From: Ignavibacteriaceae bacterium
GTDB lineage: Bacteria; Bacteroidota; Ignavibacteria; Ignavibacteriales; Ignavibacteriaceae
Direction: 5' to 3'
Assembly: GCA_023229425.1 (NCBI GenBank)
Contig: JALNZG010000009.1
Coordinates: 62,001-126,000, forward strand
Length of the DNA: 64,000 nt
This document shows positions 51,536 through 59,843 of this stretch, one piece after another; within the stretch, counting starts at the first letter, position 1, and each line of letters begins with the position of its first letter. The position numbers were made by a program, and so were the translations under genes. The notes below the pieces were generated by a model. It did not search any database. It saw only the letters and a program-made list of their open reading frames with translations, and had not been told where the DNA came from.

Positions 51536-51580
51536 ACTTTGCGCCTTTGCGAGAAACCGTTTCACGCAAAGACGCAAAGT
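51536..51580. terminator. Long inverted repeat downstream of serC
   Basis: Arms of 16 bp, ACTTTGCGCCTTTGCG (51536-51551) and 51565-51580, pair with one mismatch over a 13-base loop. The CTTTGCG/CGCAAAG words are repeated within each arm, a form seen as a dispersed repeat in Bacteroidota. It probably ends the serC transcript. Confidence 0.65.
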
Positions 51581-51592
51581 CGCTAAGAAAAA

Positions 51593-52681
51593 TTATCCAT
51601 TCTTGGATTTGAATTCATTCATAAATTGAACAAGTGCTTCTGCGCCTTTAAGCGGGAAAGCATTGTAAACCGAAGCACGAATTCCGCCGACGGAACGATG
51701 ACCTTTCAACCCGATAAATTGGGCTTTTGTTGCTTCATCAATAAATTTCTTTTCAAGTTCTTCACTCGGTAAACGCCATGTGATATTCATTAATGAGCGA
51801 CTCTCTTTTTCTGCATGACCTTTGTAGAATCCACCGCTTCCATCTATTGCATCATAAATTAATCCTGCTTTGGCGAGATTCGTTTTATACATCGCATCAA
51901 GTCCGCCGTTCTTTAATAAGTATTTTGTAACCAATGCAATCATATAAATTCCAAAAACATTTGGCGTGTTGTAAAGCGAATCATTTTCTGCGTGAGTTTT
52001 GTAATTCAACATAGTGTGAAGAGAATCCTGGCTTCTTTCCAACAAATCTTTTCTAAGAATAGCTAAAACAACACCCGAAGGTCCGATATTTTTTTGCGCC
52101 CCGGCGTAGATCATTCCATATTTGTTCACGTTAATTTTTTTGTGAAAAATATCTGAAGAAGCATCGCATATTAGCGGAACGTTTCCTACTTCAGGTTCGC
52201 TGTGCCATTCAGTTCCGTAAATAGTATTGTTTGAAGTGTAATGAACGTAAGCGGCGTCTTCGTCAAGGTTCAATTCTTCTTGTTTTGGAATTCTGTTAAA
52301 ACTTTCCGCTTCAGTTGAAGCAGCGATATTTATCGCTCCAACACGCTTCGCTTCTTTTAATGCTTTCTTTGACCAGACTCCGGTAATGATATAATCGGCT
52401 TTATTTTTCGGAGGCATTAAGTTGAGCGGTACCATCGAAAATTGCAGGCTCGCACCACCGTGTAAAAATAAAATTTGATAATCGTCGCTGATATCTAATA
52501 ATTGTTTCACTCCGTTTTTTGCATCGGCTAAAATTGCATCAAATGTTTTAGAGCGGTGGCTGATTTCTAAGATCGACATTCCAACTCCCGGTAGGGAGAA
52601 TAAATGTTCTTGGGCTTCTTTTAAAACTTCTTCAGGTAAAATTGCCGGACCGGCATTTAAATTATAAACACGATTTTCCAT
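51593..52681 (-). CDS. serC: Phosphoserine aminotransferase
   Basis: SerC makes phosphoserine from phosphohydroxypyruvate and glutamate. The 362-residue class-V PLP enzyme has NLNAGPAILPEEVL, SHRSKTF, FLHGGASLQF (phosphate and PLP binding), YVHYTSNNTIYGTEW, the aspartate in CDASSD, and the Schiff-base Lys197 in YAGAQKNIGPSG. It has its own promoter (52723-52754, minus strand) and a terminator-like repeat. serA and serB are not in this window. Confidence 0.96.
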   Translation of the reverse strand: MENRVYNLNAGPAILPEEVLKEAQEHLFSLPGVGMSILEISHRSKTFDAILADAKNGVKQLLDISDDYQILFLHGGASLQFSMVPLNLMPPKNKADYIITGVWSKKALKEAKRVGAINIAASTEAESFNRIPKQEELNLDEDAAYVHYTSNNTIYGTEWHSEPEVGNVPLICDASSDIFHKKINVNKYGMIYAGAQKNIGPSGVVLAILRKDLLERSQDSLHTMLNYKTHAENDSLYNTPNVFGIYMIALVTKYLLKNGGLDAMYKTNLAKAGLIYDAIDGSGGFYKGHAEKESRSLMNITWRLPSEELEKKFIDEATKAQFIGLKGHRSVGGIRASVYNAFPLKGAEALVQFMNEFKSKNG

Positions 52682-52722
52682 GACTCGTTCCTTTTTTTTC
52701 TAAAGTTGAGAAATTGCTAATT

Positions 52723-52754
52723 CAAATTTACGAGAAATTCCGAACACTCTCAAC
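52723..52754 (-). promoter_or_regulatory. Bacteroidota-type promoter of serC
   Basis: On the minus strand GTTG (52751-52754), 20 bases, then TAAATTTG (52723-52730), a full match in the -7 box. serC starts at 52681. The -33 word overlaps the end of the kinase gene. Confidence 0.6.
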
Positions 52755-54969
52755 CAGCTTCGCCTTGCGTGTTCGAAAGATTTTCTTTTGCTCTCGGCAG
52801 GGCAACACAAATGTTAGTTCCAACCCCTACCGTACTTTGGATCGTAATGCTGCCGCCATTTCTTTCGGCTAACTCTTTGCAGAGTAGTAAACCCAAACCT
52901 GTTCCCGTTTCGTCGGTAGTGCCTCTGGTTGTGTGTCTTGTTTCTATGGTAAAAATTTTATCTAATAAATCGGGATCAATTCCGATTCCTGTATCATTAA
53001 TGCAAATTTCAACAAAATCATTTTTCTCATTAGCTGAAACAATTATCACTCCCTGCGGATTTGTAAACTTGACAGCATTTGAAACCAAATTTTGCATGAT
53101 GGACCTAAAGCTGTATTCATCAGCAAAAACAAGAATTGGAGTTGAGATTTTATTGAAAATTGAAATTTGTTTTTTTCTCGCATTTGCTTTGAGCAGGGTA
53201 AGTATCTCGGGCACTTCAGTTGAAAGGTTGATAACCACCGGCGTTATCTCAATTCTCTTTGTTTGAATACGCGACCAATCAAGGAGGTTCTCGATGAGGG
53301 TATAGACGCGTTTAATAAGAATTCTCAAATCCCCGACCATTTTGACTTTCTCCTCCTGCTCCATTGAATCAAATTCTTCGGAAAGAATTTCTGAGTAGCC
53401 AAGCAATCCGGTAAATGGACTTTTTAAATCGTGCGCAATAATTGAAAAGAATTTATCTTTTGCCGCATTGGCTTCTTCAAGTTCTTTACTCTTTTGAGAA
53501 ATAGCTTGATTCTTTTCCTCAAGCAAAATTTTTAAACGGCGAATTTTTATAAATCTGAATACAAGGAGCAAAAGAATACAAGCGCCCGCAATCGCTGCAA
53601 TGAGAAAAATATTGTTCCTGGTTTGATGTTTTTCAATTTCGAGTGCTTGGATCTTCTTTTCTTTGATAAGCAGGTCAACTTCCTTTTCTTTTTCGTCAAT
53701 TTCACTAAAAACTCTCAACTCAGCAATTTTATCGCTCATCGCAATGTTTAATATGGAATCAGAATATGCAGAAAAAAGTTTGTGTAACTTTAATGCTTGT
53801 TGATAATCATTCCTAACTTCAAATAACGTAGAAAGCGCTAAATAAGCTTGGGCAATATATTTTTTATTTTGATTTCTCTGTGCTTCGAGCAGGCTGTTAT
53901 TGAATGAAGATTCGGCTTCTTCCCAAAAACTTTGAGCAGCATAAACTTTTCCAAGATTTAGGGTAGTCTTTGAAATTCCATAATTATCTTTCAGGTTTTG
54001 CCAGATGGAAAGCGCTTTCTGAAAACATCCCAATGCTTTTTTATAATCCTTTTTCGCGAAATAAACTTCTCCCAAATCACTTAAAGAAAACGCTTGCCCT
54101 GAAAGGTCAATGCTTTCGCTTTTAACGCCTAATGATTTATTTTGAAAAGCAATTGATTTTGCGAAATCATTTTTCTGAAAATAACTAACACCAAGGTTAT
54201 TTAATGCTCTGCCAAGTACATATTTGTTTTTGAGATAACGAGCCATTGATAAGCAGCGGTTTGCGTAGAGGATTGCCTCGTCAGGGCGGTTTAGTTCATT
54301 ATAAATATTTGCAATATTATTTAAAGTAATCCCGGTTTCAAAATCATCTTTTAGGATTTCTTTTAGGGAAAGAGCTTTAGAAAAATAATCGAGAGCAGAA
54401 GAAAATTCACTCCATTTCCAATAAATTAATCCGATATAATTTAAGGCTTGAGCTTCCTGTCGTTTTAGATGCTTTGCTCCGGCAATTTTCAACGAAACTC
54501 TGAAATTTTTATAAGCGGGAATGAATTGGCCCCTCTTCCAATAAAGTAGTCCAATTTGATTATACGTTTCGCACAATTGAAAGCTGTCTTTTAGGTGAAG
54601 AAAAATTTCTAATGCTTTCCTGTACTGCGGTTCAGCTTTCTCCAATTCATTTTTTCGATAATAACTAAACCCAATATTACGAAGAGCTACTGCCTCACCA
54701 TAACGATAACCAATTTTCCGTGCAGCCTGCAGAGCATGTTCTGCATACGTTGTAGATTCTAAGATGGATTTGCGATTAGTTACATCGGCAAGTTGGTTTA
54801 AGAGATTAACTTTTTCTTTCCCCGAAACCGCGCTAAGCTTTTTCTCAAGTTCATCAGAGATTTCTTGCGGAAATAATTTTGAGGAAAGCAATAAAATGAA
54901 AAGAAGCGTATAGAATAAATATTTCCATAGTTTCTTCAAAGAGAAAATATGATATGCGTCAGTCTTCAA
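52750..54969 (-). CDS. Histidine kinase with periplasmic tetratricopeptide repeats
   Basis: A 739-residue sensor kinase. A membrane-insertion/signal segment is at 16-32. A periplasmic domain of about ten tetratricopeptide repeats fills about 70-410 (ALRNIGFSYYRKNELEKA, LNYIGLIYWKWSEFSSAL, LSDLGEVYFAKKDYKKAL). A membrane helix follows at 453-474, then a coiled coil (475-505). The HisKA domain has the phospho-acceptor His513 in FFSIIAHDLKSPFTG. The ATPase domain has QNLVSNAVKFT (Asn631), NDTGIGI (659-664) and GTGLGL (689-694). No receiver is adjacent; a partner could be the regulator at 11741. Confidence 0.93.
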   Translation of the reverse strand: MKTDAYHIFSLKKLWKYLFYTLLFILLLSSKLFPQEISDELEKKLSAVSGKEKVNLLNQLADVTNRKSILESTTYAEHALQAARKIGYRYGEAVALRNIGFSYYRKNELEKAEPQYRKALEIFLHLKDSFQLCETYNQIGLLYWKRGQFIPAYKNFRVSLKIAGAKHLKRQEAQALNYIGLIYWKWSEFSSALDYFSKALSLKEILKDDFETGITLNNIANIYNELNRPDEAILYANRCLSMARYLKNKYVLGRALNNLGVSYFQKNDFAKSIAFQNKSLGVKSESIDLSGQAFSLSDLGEVYFAKKDYKKALGCFQKALSIWQNLKDNYGISKTTLNLGKVYAAQSFWEEAESSFNNSLLEAQRNQNKKYIAQAYLALSTLFEVRNDYQQALKLHKLFSAYSDSILNIAMSDKIAELRVFSEIDEKEKEVDLLIKEKKIQALEIEKHQTRNNIFLIAAIAGACILLLLVFRFIKIRRLKILLEEKNQAISQKSKELEEANAAKDKFFSIIAHDLKSPFTGLLGYSEILSEEFDSMEQEEKVKMVGDLRILIKRVYTLIENLLDWSRIQTKRIEITPVVINLSTEVPEILTLLKANARKKQISIFNKISTPILVFADEYSFRSIMQNLVSNAVKFTNPQGVIIVSANEKNDFVEICINDTGIGIDPDLLDKIFTIETRHTTRGTTDETGTGLGLLLCKELAERNGGSITIQSTVGVGTNICVALPRAKENLSNTQGEAG

Positions 54970-55087
54970 TACCCTGTTAAAAACTATTTATGATTATTTA
55001 CTTTTATTTTAAGCAAATCCCCAACATGAGCGGTAGGCTCAAAACCAATTTACTAAAATGAAATACAAAACAAAAATATTGAAAAAA

Positions 55088-56335
55088 TTAAATTAGATGA
55101 ATTAACAATCCGTCCCGCAATTTCGGCTCAAACCATGTTGATTTTGGAGGCATAACTTCATTTGCATCGGAGATATTCATTAAATCATTTACGGTAACAG
55201 GGTAAAGCGAAAAAGCCACGGCAAATTTCCCGCTGTTAACAAGTTTTTCTAACTCTCCTGTCCCTCGAATTCCTCCGACAAAATCAATCCGTTTATTAGT
55301 CCGCGGATCATCAATTCCTAAAACCGGTTGAAGTAAAAAGTTTTGCAGAATACTTACGTCCAAATGATCGCCGACAGACGAAGAAAGACTATTGCTTGCT
55401 AAAACAGCATCGAGAGGCTTAAGCAAATACCAATCGCCATTAAGTAACATACAAAATGATTTTGCTTCTCGTGGTTCTTTCAACAAAGTTTTTTCAATTA
55501 AAAATTTTTCTGCAACTGCGTTTAGAAATTCTTCTTTCGAATATCCGTTTAGATCTGCAACAACGCGGTAATAAGGAAGAATGTGTAATTGTTCTGCTGG
55601 AAAAAGTACTGCAATAAAGAAGTTGTATTCTTCAAGACCGGAGTGTTCGGGATTCTTTTCCATTTTTACTTTTCGTGCACGGCTTGCACTTGCTGCCCGG
55701 TGATGACCGTCTGCAATATAAAAGTTTTTTACTTGTGCCATTTCATCAATAAACAATTTATTGTACTCAGCCGGTAATGTCCAAACCGTATGCTGAATAC
55801 CGTCCGCCGCAGTAAAATTGTACAACGGGTTTTCTTCTGAAGTAACTTTTTCAACCGCCTGATCAATTTTAGGAACACCTTTGTAAGTTAAAAAAACCGG
55901 ACCGGTTTGCGCTTCAGTTGTAACGATATGGTTTGTTCTGTCGTCTTCTTTTTCTTTACGGGTTTTCTCATGTTTTTTAATAACGCCGTTATCGTAATCA
56001 TCCACAGAAAACGTTGCGGCAATTCCGGTTTGTGCTCTGGCGTTCATTACAAGTTTGTACAAATAGAAGTTGGGTACAACATCAATTACAAGCGGTGCGG
56101 TTCTTTTAATTACTTCCAAAACTTCTTTGGCTTTTTGATAAACTTCTTTTGCGTAATGGTCGCATGAATCGGGAAAATGAATTTCTGACCGGGTACAATT
56201 TAAAAGACTTAACGGATTATCTTTAGCTAAGGTGCGGGCTTCTTCAGTATTTACCACATCATAAGGAACACTGGCAACCTTGGTTACCACTTCAGGAATT
56301 GGACGCATTGCTTTAAAAGGACGGATGACAGCCAT
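55088..56335 (-). CDS. DUF1015 family protein
   Basis: A 415-residue cytoplasmic protein of the DUF1015 family. The N-terminal part shows FKAMRPIPEVVTKVASVPYDVVN and NPLSLLNCTRSEI. A KHEKTRKEKEDDR motif is at about 121-133 and IADGHHR at 207-213. The DGHHR motif resembles the one in ParB/sulfiredoxin-fold free-serine kinases. The gene lies 2.4 kb from serC. In several bacteria DUF1015 genes stand beside serA/serC, so a role in serine metabolism is plausible but unproven. It is divergent from the GGGP synthase gene. Confidence 0.88.
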   Translation of the reverse strand: MAVIRPFKAMRPIPEVVTKVASVPYDVVNTEEARTLAKDNPLSLLNCTRSEIHFPDSCDHYAKEVYQKAKEVLEVIKRTAPLVIDVVPNFYLYKLVMNARAQTGIAATFSVDDYDNGVIKKHEKTRKEKEDDRTNHIVTTEAQTGPVFLTYKGVPKIDQAVEKVTSEENPLYNFTAADGIQHTVWTLPAEYNKLFIDEMAQVKNFYIADGHHRAASASRARKVKMEKNPEHSGLEEYNFFIAVLFPAEQLHILPYYRVVADLNGYSKEEFLNAVAEKFLIEKTLLKEPREAKSFCMLLNGDWYLLKPLDAVLASNSLSSSVGDHLDVSILQNFLLQPVLGIDDPRTNKRIDFVGGIRGTGELEKLVNSGKFAVAFSLYPVTVNDLMNISDANEVMPPKSTWFEPKLRDGLLIHLI

Positions 56336-56456
56336 AAAAACTCCAAGAGATTTAAAATTTAGTACTCAAAAATCGGAAATTTTTAGCAATATTCTATCCG
56401 GTTTGTTTTTCTATCTTTTAATAATTAAATATATTGCAAAAAATATATTTGGGTTT

Positions 56457-57197
56457 ATGAAGACATATTCATATTTGTTAGATGTTATCGAGAAAAAAGG
56501 AGCGGCTTATCTTATCCTTATTGATCCTGATAAAATTTCCGGTGAAAGATTAAGCTCCTTTGTTTCTGCTTGCGAAAAAGCGGGAGCGGATGGATTCCTT
56601 ATCGGAGGCAGTTTGCTGATGGGGGGGAATCTTGAAGTCGCAATTGACCTGATTAAGAAAAGCTGTAAACTTCCGGCAATTATTTTTCCCGGGGCGGTTC
56701 ATCAGTTGTATAAACAGGCGGATGCCGTTTTGTACATTTCACTGATCAGTGGAAGGAATGCAGAACACATCATCGGCAAACATATTATTGCTGCACCGAT
56801 TATTAAACGGATGGAACTCGAAGCAATTTCAACTGGTTATATGTTGATAGAATCAGGTACAAAAACTACTGCGGAATATATCAGCGGAAGTTTGCCGATA
56901 CCGCGTAACAAACCGGAAATAGCGGTTGCGACTGCATTAGCAGGGCAGTATTTGGGAATGAAATTCATTTATCTTGAAGGAGGCTCCGGCGCGCAATTTT
57001 CTGTTCCGAATGAAATGGTTTTTGCAGTTTCAAAAGCTGTTGATATACCCATTATTGTTGGCGGCGGCATTCGCACACCGCAAGAGGCGCGTGAAAAAAT
57101 TGAAAACGGTGCTAAGATTGTTGTTACAGGAAACTTTTTTGAGGACGAAAATAATTGGAACTTGCTGAAAGAGTTTGCTGAAGCAATACATATATAA
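56457..57197 (+). CDS. Geranylgeranylglyceryl-phosphate synthase (PcrB/GGGPS family)
   Basis: A 246-residue TIM barrel that joins a polyprenyl diphosphate to glycerol 1-phosphate, making an ether lipid. Key motifs are LILIDPDK (Asp23, Asp25), GFLIGGS, the phosphate-binding YLEGGSGA with Glu174, and IIVGGGIRTPQEA (202-210). This is the group II type known from Bacteroidota and some archaea. The ATG at 56457 is used; the frame is open upstream to 56280, but that segment runs antisense through the divergent DUF1015 gene. gmhA follows. Confidence 0.92.
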   Translation: MKTYSYLLDVIEKKGAAYLILIDPDKISGERLSSFVSACEKAGADGFLIGGSLLMGGNLEVAIDLIKKSCKLPAIIFPGAVHQLYKQADAVLYISLISGRNAEHIIGKHIIAAPIIKRMELEAISTGYMLIESGTKTTAEYISGSLPIPRNKPEIAVATALAGQYLGMKFIYLEGGSGAQFSVPNEMVFAVSKAVDIPIIVGGGIRTPQEAREKIENGAKIVVTGNFFEDENNWNLLKEFAEAIHI

Positions 57198-57228
57198 AAA
57201 TATTAGCTATTTAATTAGGAAAATAAAA

Positions 57229-57816
57229 TTGGATAAACATAAATTTATTTCCGATTCATTAACGGAAAGTTCTGATACAAAGTTAAAGATAATTGAAACA
57301 TGCACCGGGGATATTGAAAAAGCAGTTGATCTTTTAGTTGATGCATATAAAAAAGGGAAAAAACTTTTACTTTGCGGAAATGGCGGAAGTGCTGCTGATT
57401 GCCAGCACATCGCAACTGAATTAATGATCCGACTAAGCCATCACATTCAAAGACCAGCGCTTCCGGCAATAGCGTTAACAACCGACACATCAAATTTAAC
57501 CGCCGGTGGAAATGACATCGGTTATGACAATGTTTTTGCCCGAAACGTTGAAGGTTTGGGAAACAATGGGGACATATTATTGGCAATTTCTACCAGCGGA
57601 AATTCTCTTAACATTATAAAAGCTGTTGAGATGGCTCATGCTAAGGGATTAAAAGTAATTGCATTGCTTGGAGGAAGTGGTGGAAAACTAAAATCACGTG
57701 GAGATGTGGCGATTGTCATTCCATCTGCCAACACGCAAAGAATACAAGAGGGACACATCACCGTTGCCCACATTATTTGTGAATTAACGGAATATGAACT
57801 CTACGGAGATAAATAA
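57229..57816 (+). CDS. gmhA: Sedoheptulose-7-phosphate isomerase
   Basis: GmhA makes D-glycero-D-manno-heptose 7-phosphate, the first step toward the heptose of lipopolysaccharide and S-layer glycans. The 195-residue SIS-domain protein has LLLCGNGGSAADCQHIATEL, ALTTDTSNLTAGGNDIGYDNVF, AISTSGNSLNII and the C-terminal HITVAHIICELTE with catalytic His/Glu. The TTG at 57229 is preferred because AGGA lies 8 bases upstream; an ATG at 57175 overlaps the previous gene. tRNA-Ser follows. Confidence 0.95.
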   Translation: MDKHKFISDSLTESSDTKLKIIETCTGDIEKAVDLLVDAYKKGKKLLLCGNGGSAADCQHIATELMIRLSHHIQRPALPAIALTTDTSNLTAGGNDIGYDNVFARNVEGLGNNGDILLAISTSGNSLNIIKAVEMAHAKGLKVIALLGGSGGKLKSRGDVAIVIPSANTQRIQEGHITVAHIICELTEYELYGDK

Positions 57817-57856
57817 GTCTGACTTCAAAATAATTTGGACATCCTCACCCGCATGA

Positions 57857-57888
57857 ATTGTTACAAAAGGAAATTTTAAGTATTTTTG
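57857..57888 (+). promoter_or_regulatory. Bacteroidota-type promoter of tRNA-Ser
   Basis: ATTG (57857-57860), 20 bases, TATTTTTG (57881-57888), an exact -7 match. The tRNA begins 24 bases further on. Confidence 0.6.
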
Positions 57889-57912
57889 ATTGGAAGAAAT
57901 AAAATTCTCTAT

Positions 57913-57999
57913 GGAGAGTTGGCAGAGTGGTTGAATGCGACGGTCTTGAAAACCGCTAAGGATGTAAGTCCTTCCGGGGTTCGAATCCCTGACTCTCCG
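57913..57999 (+). tRNA. tRNA-Ser (anticodon TGA)
   Basis: The acceptor stem GGAGAGT (57913-57919) pairs with ACTCTCC (57992-57998), with discriminator G57999. The anticodon loop CTTGAAA holds TGA. A long variable arm (AAGGA-TGTAAG-TCCTT) and the T-loop TTCGAAT confirm a class II serine tRNA. CCA is not encoded directly after the discriminator. Confidence 0.97.
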
Positions 58000-58011
58000 C
58001 ACCAATAAATT

Positions 58012-58053
58012 AAGCCTCATTAACGTTCAGAATATGCGTTTTTGGGGCTTTTT
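58012..58053 (+). terminator. Terminator of tRNA-Ser
   Basis: AAGCCTC (58012-58018) pairs with GGGGCTT (58044-58050), with an inner AACG/CGTT stem, followed by TTT. Confidence 0.6.
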
Positions 58054-58277
58054 CAATGTTTCACTATCCACCTGTTTTGCTGAAGTACACCTTTTTATAC
58101 CCGGTTTGGACAGAATTTGGACAAGATTTCTAACAGAATTGATCAATCAGAAATGTGAATTTATTGTTCAGTGGTTTGATCTTTAAGCAAGCCATCCAAC
58201 ACCTTAACTTCTATGTGTAGATGGTTATATTGCACCCCAAAATGGTGAGAGAGGTCTAAGGTTGAGAGAAAAGGATT

Positions 58278-58326
58278 GATTCAGAGGCACGAAGTGGAGC
58301 GCAGCGAAACGTAGTGCCTCTGAATC
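58278..58326. repeat. 13-bp inverted repeat with AGGCAC/GTGCCT arms
   Basis: GATTCAGAGGCAC (58278-58290) and GTGCCTCTGAATC (58314-58326) are exact reverse complements over a 23-base centre (GAAGTGGAGCGCAGCGAAAC and three more). The form is a dispersed intergenic repeat. Its right end touches the non-coding element. Between the tRNA terminator and here (58054-58277) nothing else is seen except two TTTGGACA words. Confidence 0.65.
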
Positions 58327-58546
58327 CGGATGAAAATTAGTAGGAGGTGTCCTACTAATTTGTAGGGGGTTGCCCACTCATTTGTAGGGGGTTGCCTACT
58401 GTTTTTTGCCGTAGAAAAAGCTTTTATTTGAGAGGACAAAAAATGTTCACTTGCTAAAGTGGGCGTGGGAGAAAAAATATGCAAGCTGTGAATTGGGTTA
58501 AAATGAACCGGTTTAATTAGATTCTTGATTAAACCGGTTTTTTTTT
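58325..58546 (+). ncRNA. Conserved structured element, copy B (candidate small RNA)
   Basis: A 222-base match to the reverse complement of 10296-10496. It has three phased dyads instead of two, the same GTTTTTTGCCGTAGAAAAAG block, the CACTT-GCTA-AAGTG hairpin with GGGCGTGGGAG, and a terminal hairpin AACCGGTTTAAT/ATTAAACCGGTT (58506-58517, 58528-58539) followed by a T-run to 58546. The ATG frame seen in copy A stops after four codons here, so a peptide is unlikely. It ends 2 bases before the U32 gene on the other strand. Confidence 0.6.
58340..58399. promoter_or_regulatory. Three phased GTAGG-N6-CC(T/C)AC dyads (candidate operator array)
   Basis: Dyads start at 58340, 58362 and 58384, each 16 bp and exactly 22 bp apart. 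The first and third are perfect (GTAGG-N6-CCTAC); the middle one ends CCCAC. The same array with two members is at 10444-10481. Confidence 0.6.
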
Positions 58547-58548
58547 CT

Positions 58549-59757
58549 CTAAGAAATGCTTTTAACCAAATAAACCTTATCACGTGGTCTAACTAAAGCT
58601 TCACAATTGAAAGTAACTTTATCGCCCTTCTGCGCTTCGTTTACTTCAACTTCTTCATTTAAGATTTTTGCTACGGTAGATTCAATTACTCCGGTTGTTT
58701 CCCCGATAAACAGAACATTATCCCCAATTTTCAAACTCCCCGTTTCAATTACAACATGAACAATTTGGGGAGTTTTATAATAGTTTAAAACTTTACCGAC
58801 ATATTCTTTCCGCGTTGTCGCAACACTTCCATGAACATTGATAATGTCTTTACCGTCAGGTTTATCAAAATAAAATCCGGAAGAAAATCCCCGGTTATAC
58901 ACGGAAGTTAGTTCAGCTAAAAATTTTTGCTTTACTTCAACGGTCAGTTTCTTTTCAAAATAAAGATCGATCGCCTGGCGGTAAACAGAAACTACTTTTG
59001 CAACATATTCGGGACTTCTTTTCCGTCCTTCAATTTTAAAAGAATTGATCCCCGACTCAATAAGCTGGTCAAGAAATTCAATCGTACAAAGGTCCTTCGC
59101 CGACATAACATAATCAGTTCCGAGCATCAATGAAGTATCTTTTGTGCCGTCGTAAATTTCATATTCGCGTCTGCAAGGCTGAACGCATTCACCGCGGTTT
59201 GCGCTTTGTCCGAATATCTCGTGGCTCATAAAACACCTGCCGCTAACGGCAACACACATTGCCCCATGCACAAACGCTTCAATTTCTAAATCTGTATTTG
59301 CTCTTATCTTTTTTATTTCTTCAAGAGAACATTCGCGGGCAAGCACAATTCTTTTTGCGCCAAGCCGCTCAAAAGTTTTTGCTGATGAAGAGTTGGAAAT
59401 AGACGCTTGTGTAGAAACTGCAAAAGGCATTTCATATTGATTACATTTTTCAATAATTCCAAAATCCCAGCAGATGACCATATCAACACCGGCATTTTTT
59501 GCAGCGGGAATGATCTCATCAAGTTGTATTAACTCTTCTTCAAATAAAATGGTATTTAGCGTGAGGTATGTTTTTATTTTGTGTTCTTTACAGAAAGAAA
59601 CAATTTCATTCAGTTCATCAAGCATAAAGTTTTTTGCTTTTGCCCTCATGTTTAATTTATCAACGCCAAAGTAAACAGCATTTGCGCCATTGTTTACAGC
59701 GGTTCTCAGCATCGTCCAATCTCCGGCAGGAGCCATCAATTCAGGTTTAGTAATCAT
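58549..59757 (-). CDS. trhP: U32 family protein, prephenate-dependent tRNA uridine hydroxylation (TrhP-like)
   Basis: A 402-residue peptidase-U32 family protein, now known to act in tRNA uridine-34 hydroxylation (TrhP/YegQ) rather than proteolysis. It has ELMAPAGDWTMLRTAVNNGANAVYFGVD at the start, the iron-sulfur cysteine cluster HGAMCVAVSGRCFMSHEIFGQSANRGECVQPCR (split at about 165-197), and SFKIEGRKRSPEYVAKVV. The length fits TrhP rather than RlhA, which is longer. A weak TTTG-N21-TAGGTTTA promoter lies at 59777-59809 on the minus strand. It is co-directional with pduT and pduS. Confidence 0.88.
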   Translation of the reverse strand: MITKPELMAPAGDWTMLRTAVNNGANAVYFGVDKLNMRAKAKNFMLDELNEIVSFCKEHKIKTYLTLNTILFEEELIQLDEIIPAAKNAGVDMVICWDFGIIEKCNQYEMPFAVSTQASISNSSSAKTFERLGAKRIVLARECSLEEIKKIRANTDLEIEAFVHGAMCVAVSGRCFMSHEIFGQSANRGECVQPCRREYEIYDGTKDTSLMLGTDYVMSAKDLCTIEFLDQLIESGINSFKIEGRKRSPEYVAKVVSVYRQAIDLYFEKKLTVEVKQKFLAELTSVYNRGFSSGFYFDKPDGKDIINVHGSVATTRKEYVGKVLNYYKTPQIVHVVIETGSLKIGDNVLFIGETTGVIESTVAKILNEEVEVNEAQKGDKVTFNCEALVRPRDKVYLVKSIS

Positions 59758-59776
59758 TCGTTTCTTTTAATCTAAA

Positions 59777-59809
59777 TAAACCTACAATGTTCAAAAACCA
59801 AATTCCAAA
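59777..59809 (-). promoter_or_regulatory. Candidate promoter of the U32 gene
   Basis: On the minus strand TTTG (59806-59809), 21 bases, TAGGTTTA (59777-59784), 20 bases before the gene start. Confidence 0.4.
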
Positions 59810-59843
59810 GGTTTGATTTTTGACATTTGTTTTTTGGAATTTC

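Noticed and set aside
52769..53266. Plus-strand open frame of 165 codons
   Set aside because: It lies wholly inside the histidine-kinase gene, whose HisKA and ATPase motifs are clear.
56441..56450. TATATTTG as promoter of the GGGP synthase gene
   Set aside because: It lies only a few bases before the ATG and has no -33 box at the right distance.
57784..58020. Minus-strand open frame of 78 codons over the tRNA
   Set aside because: It reads the antisense of tRNA-Ser, a well-known source of false proteins with a DSNPGR-type motif.
58340..58399. Short CRISPR-like array
   Set aside because: The repeated unit is only 16 bp in 22-bp periods, too short and with no real spacers. No cas genes are present.
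58281..58583. Minus-strand open frame of 100 codons
   Set aside because: It covers the inverted repeat and the non-coding element, and is not open at the homologous positions of copy A.
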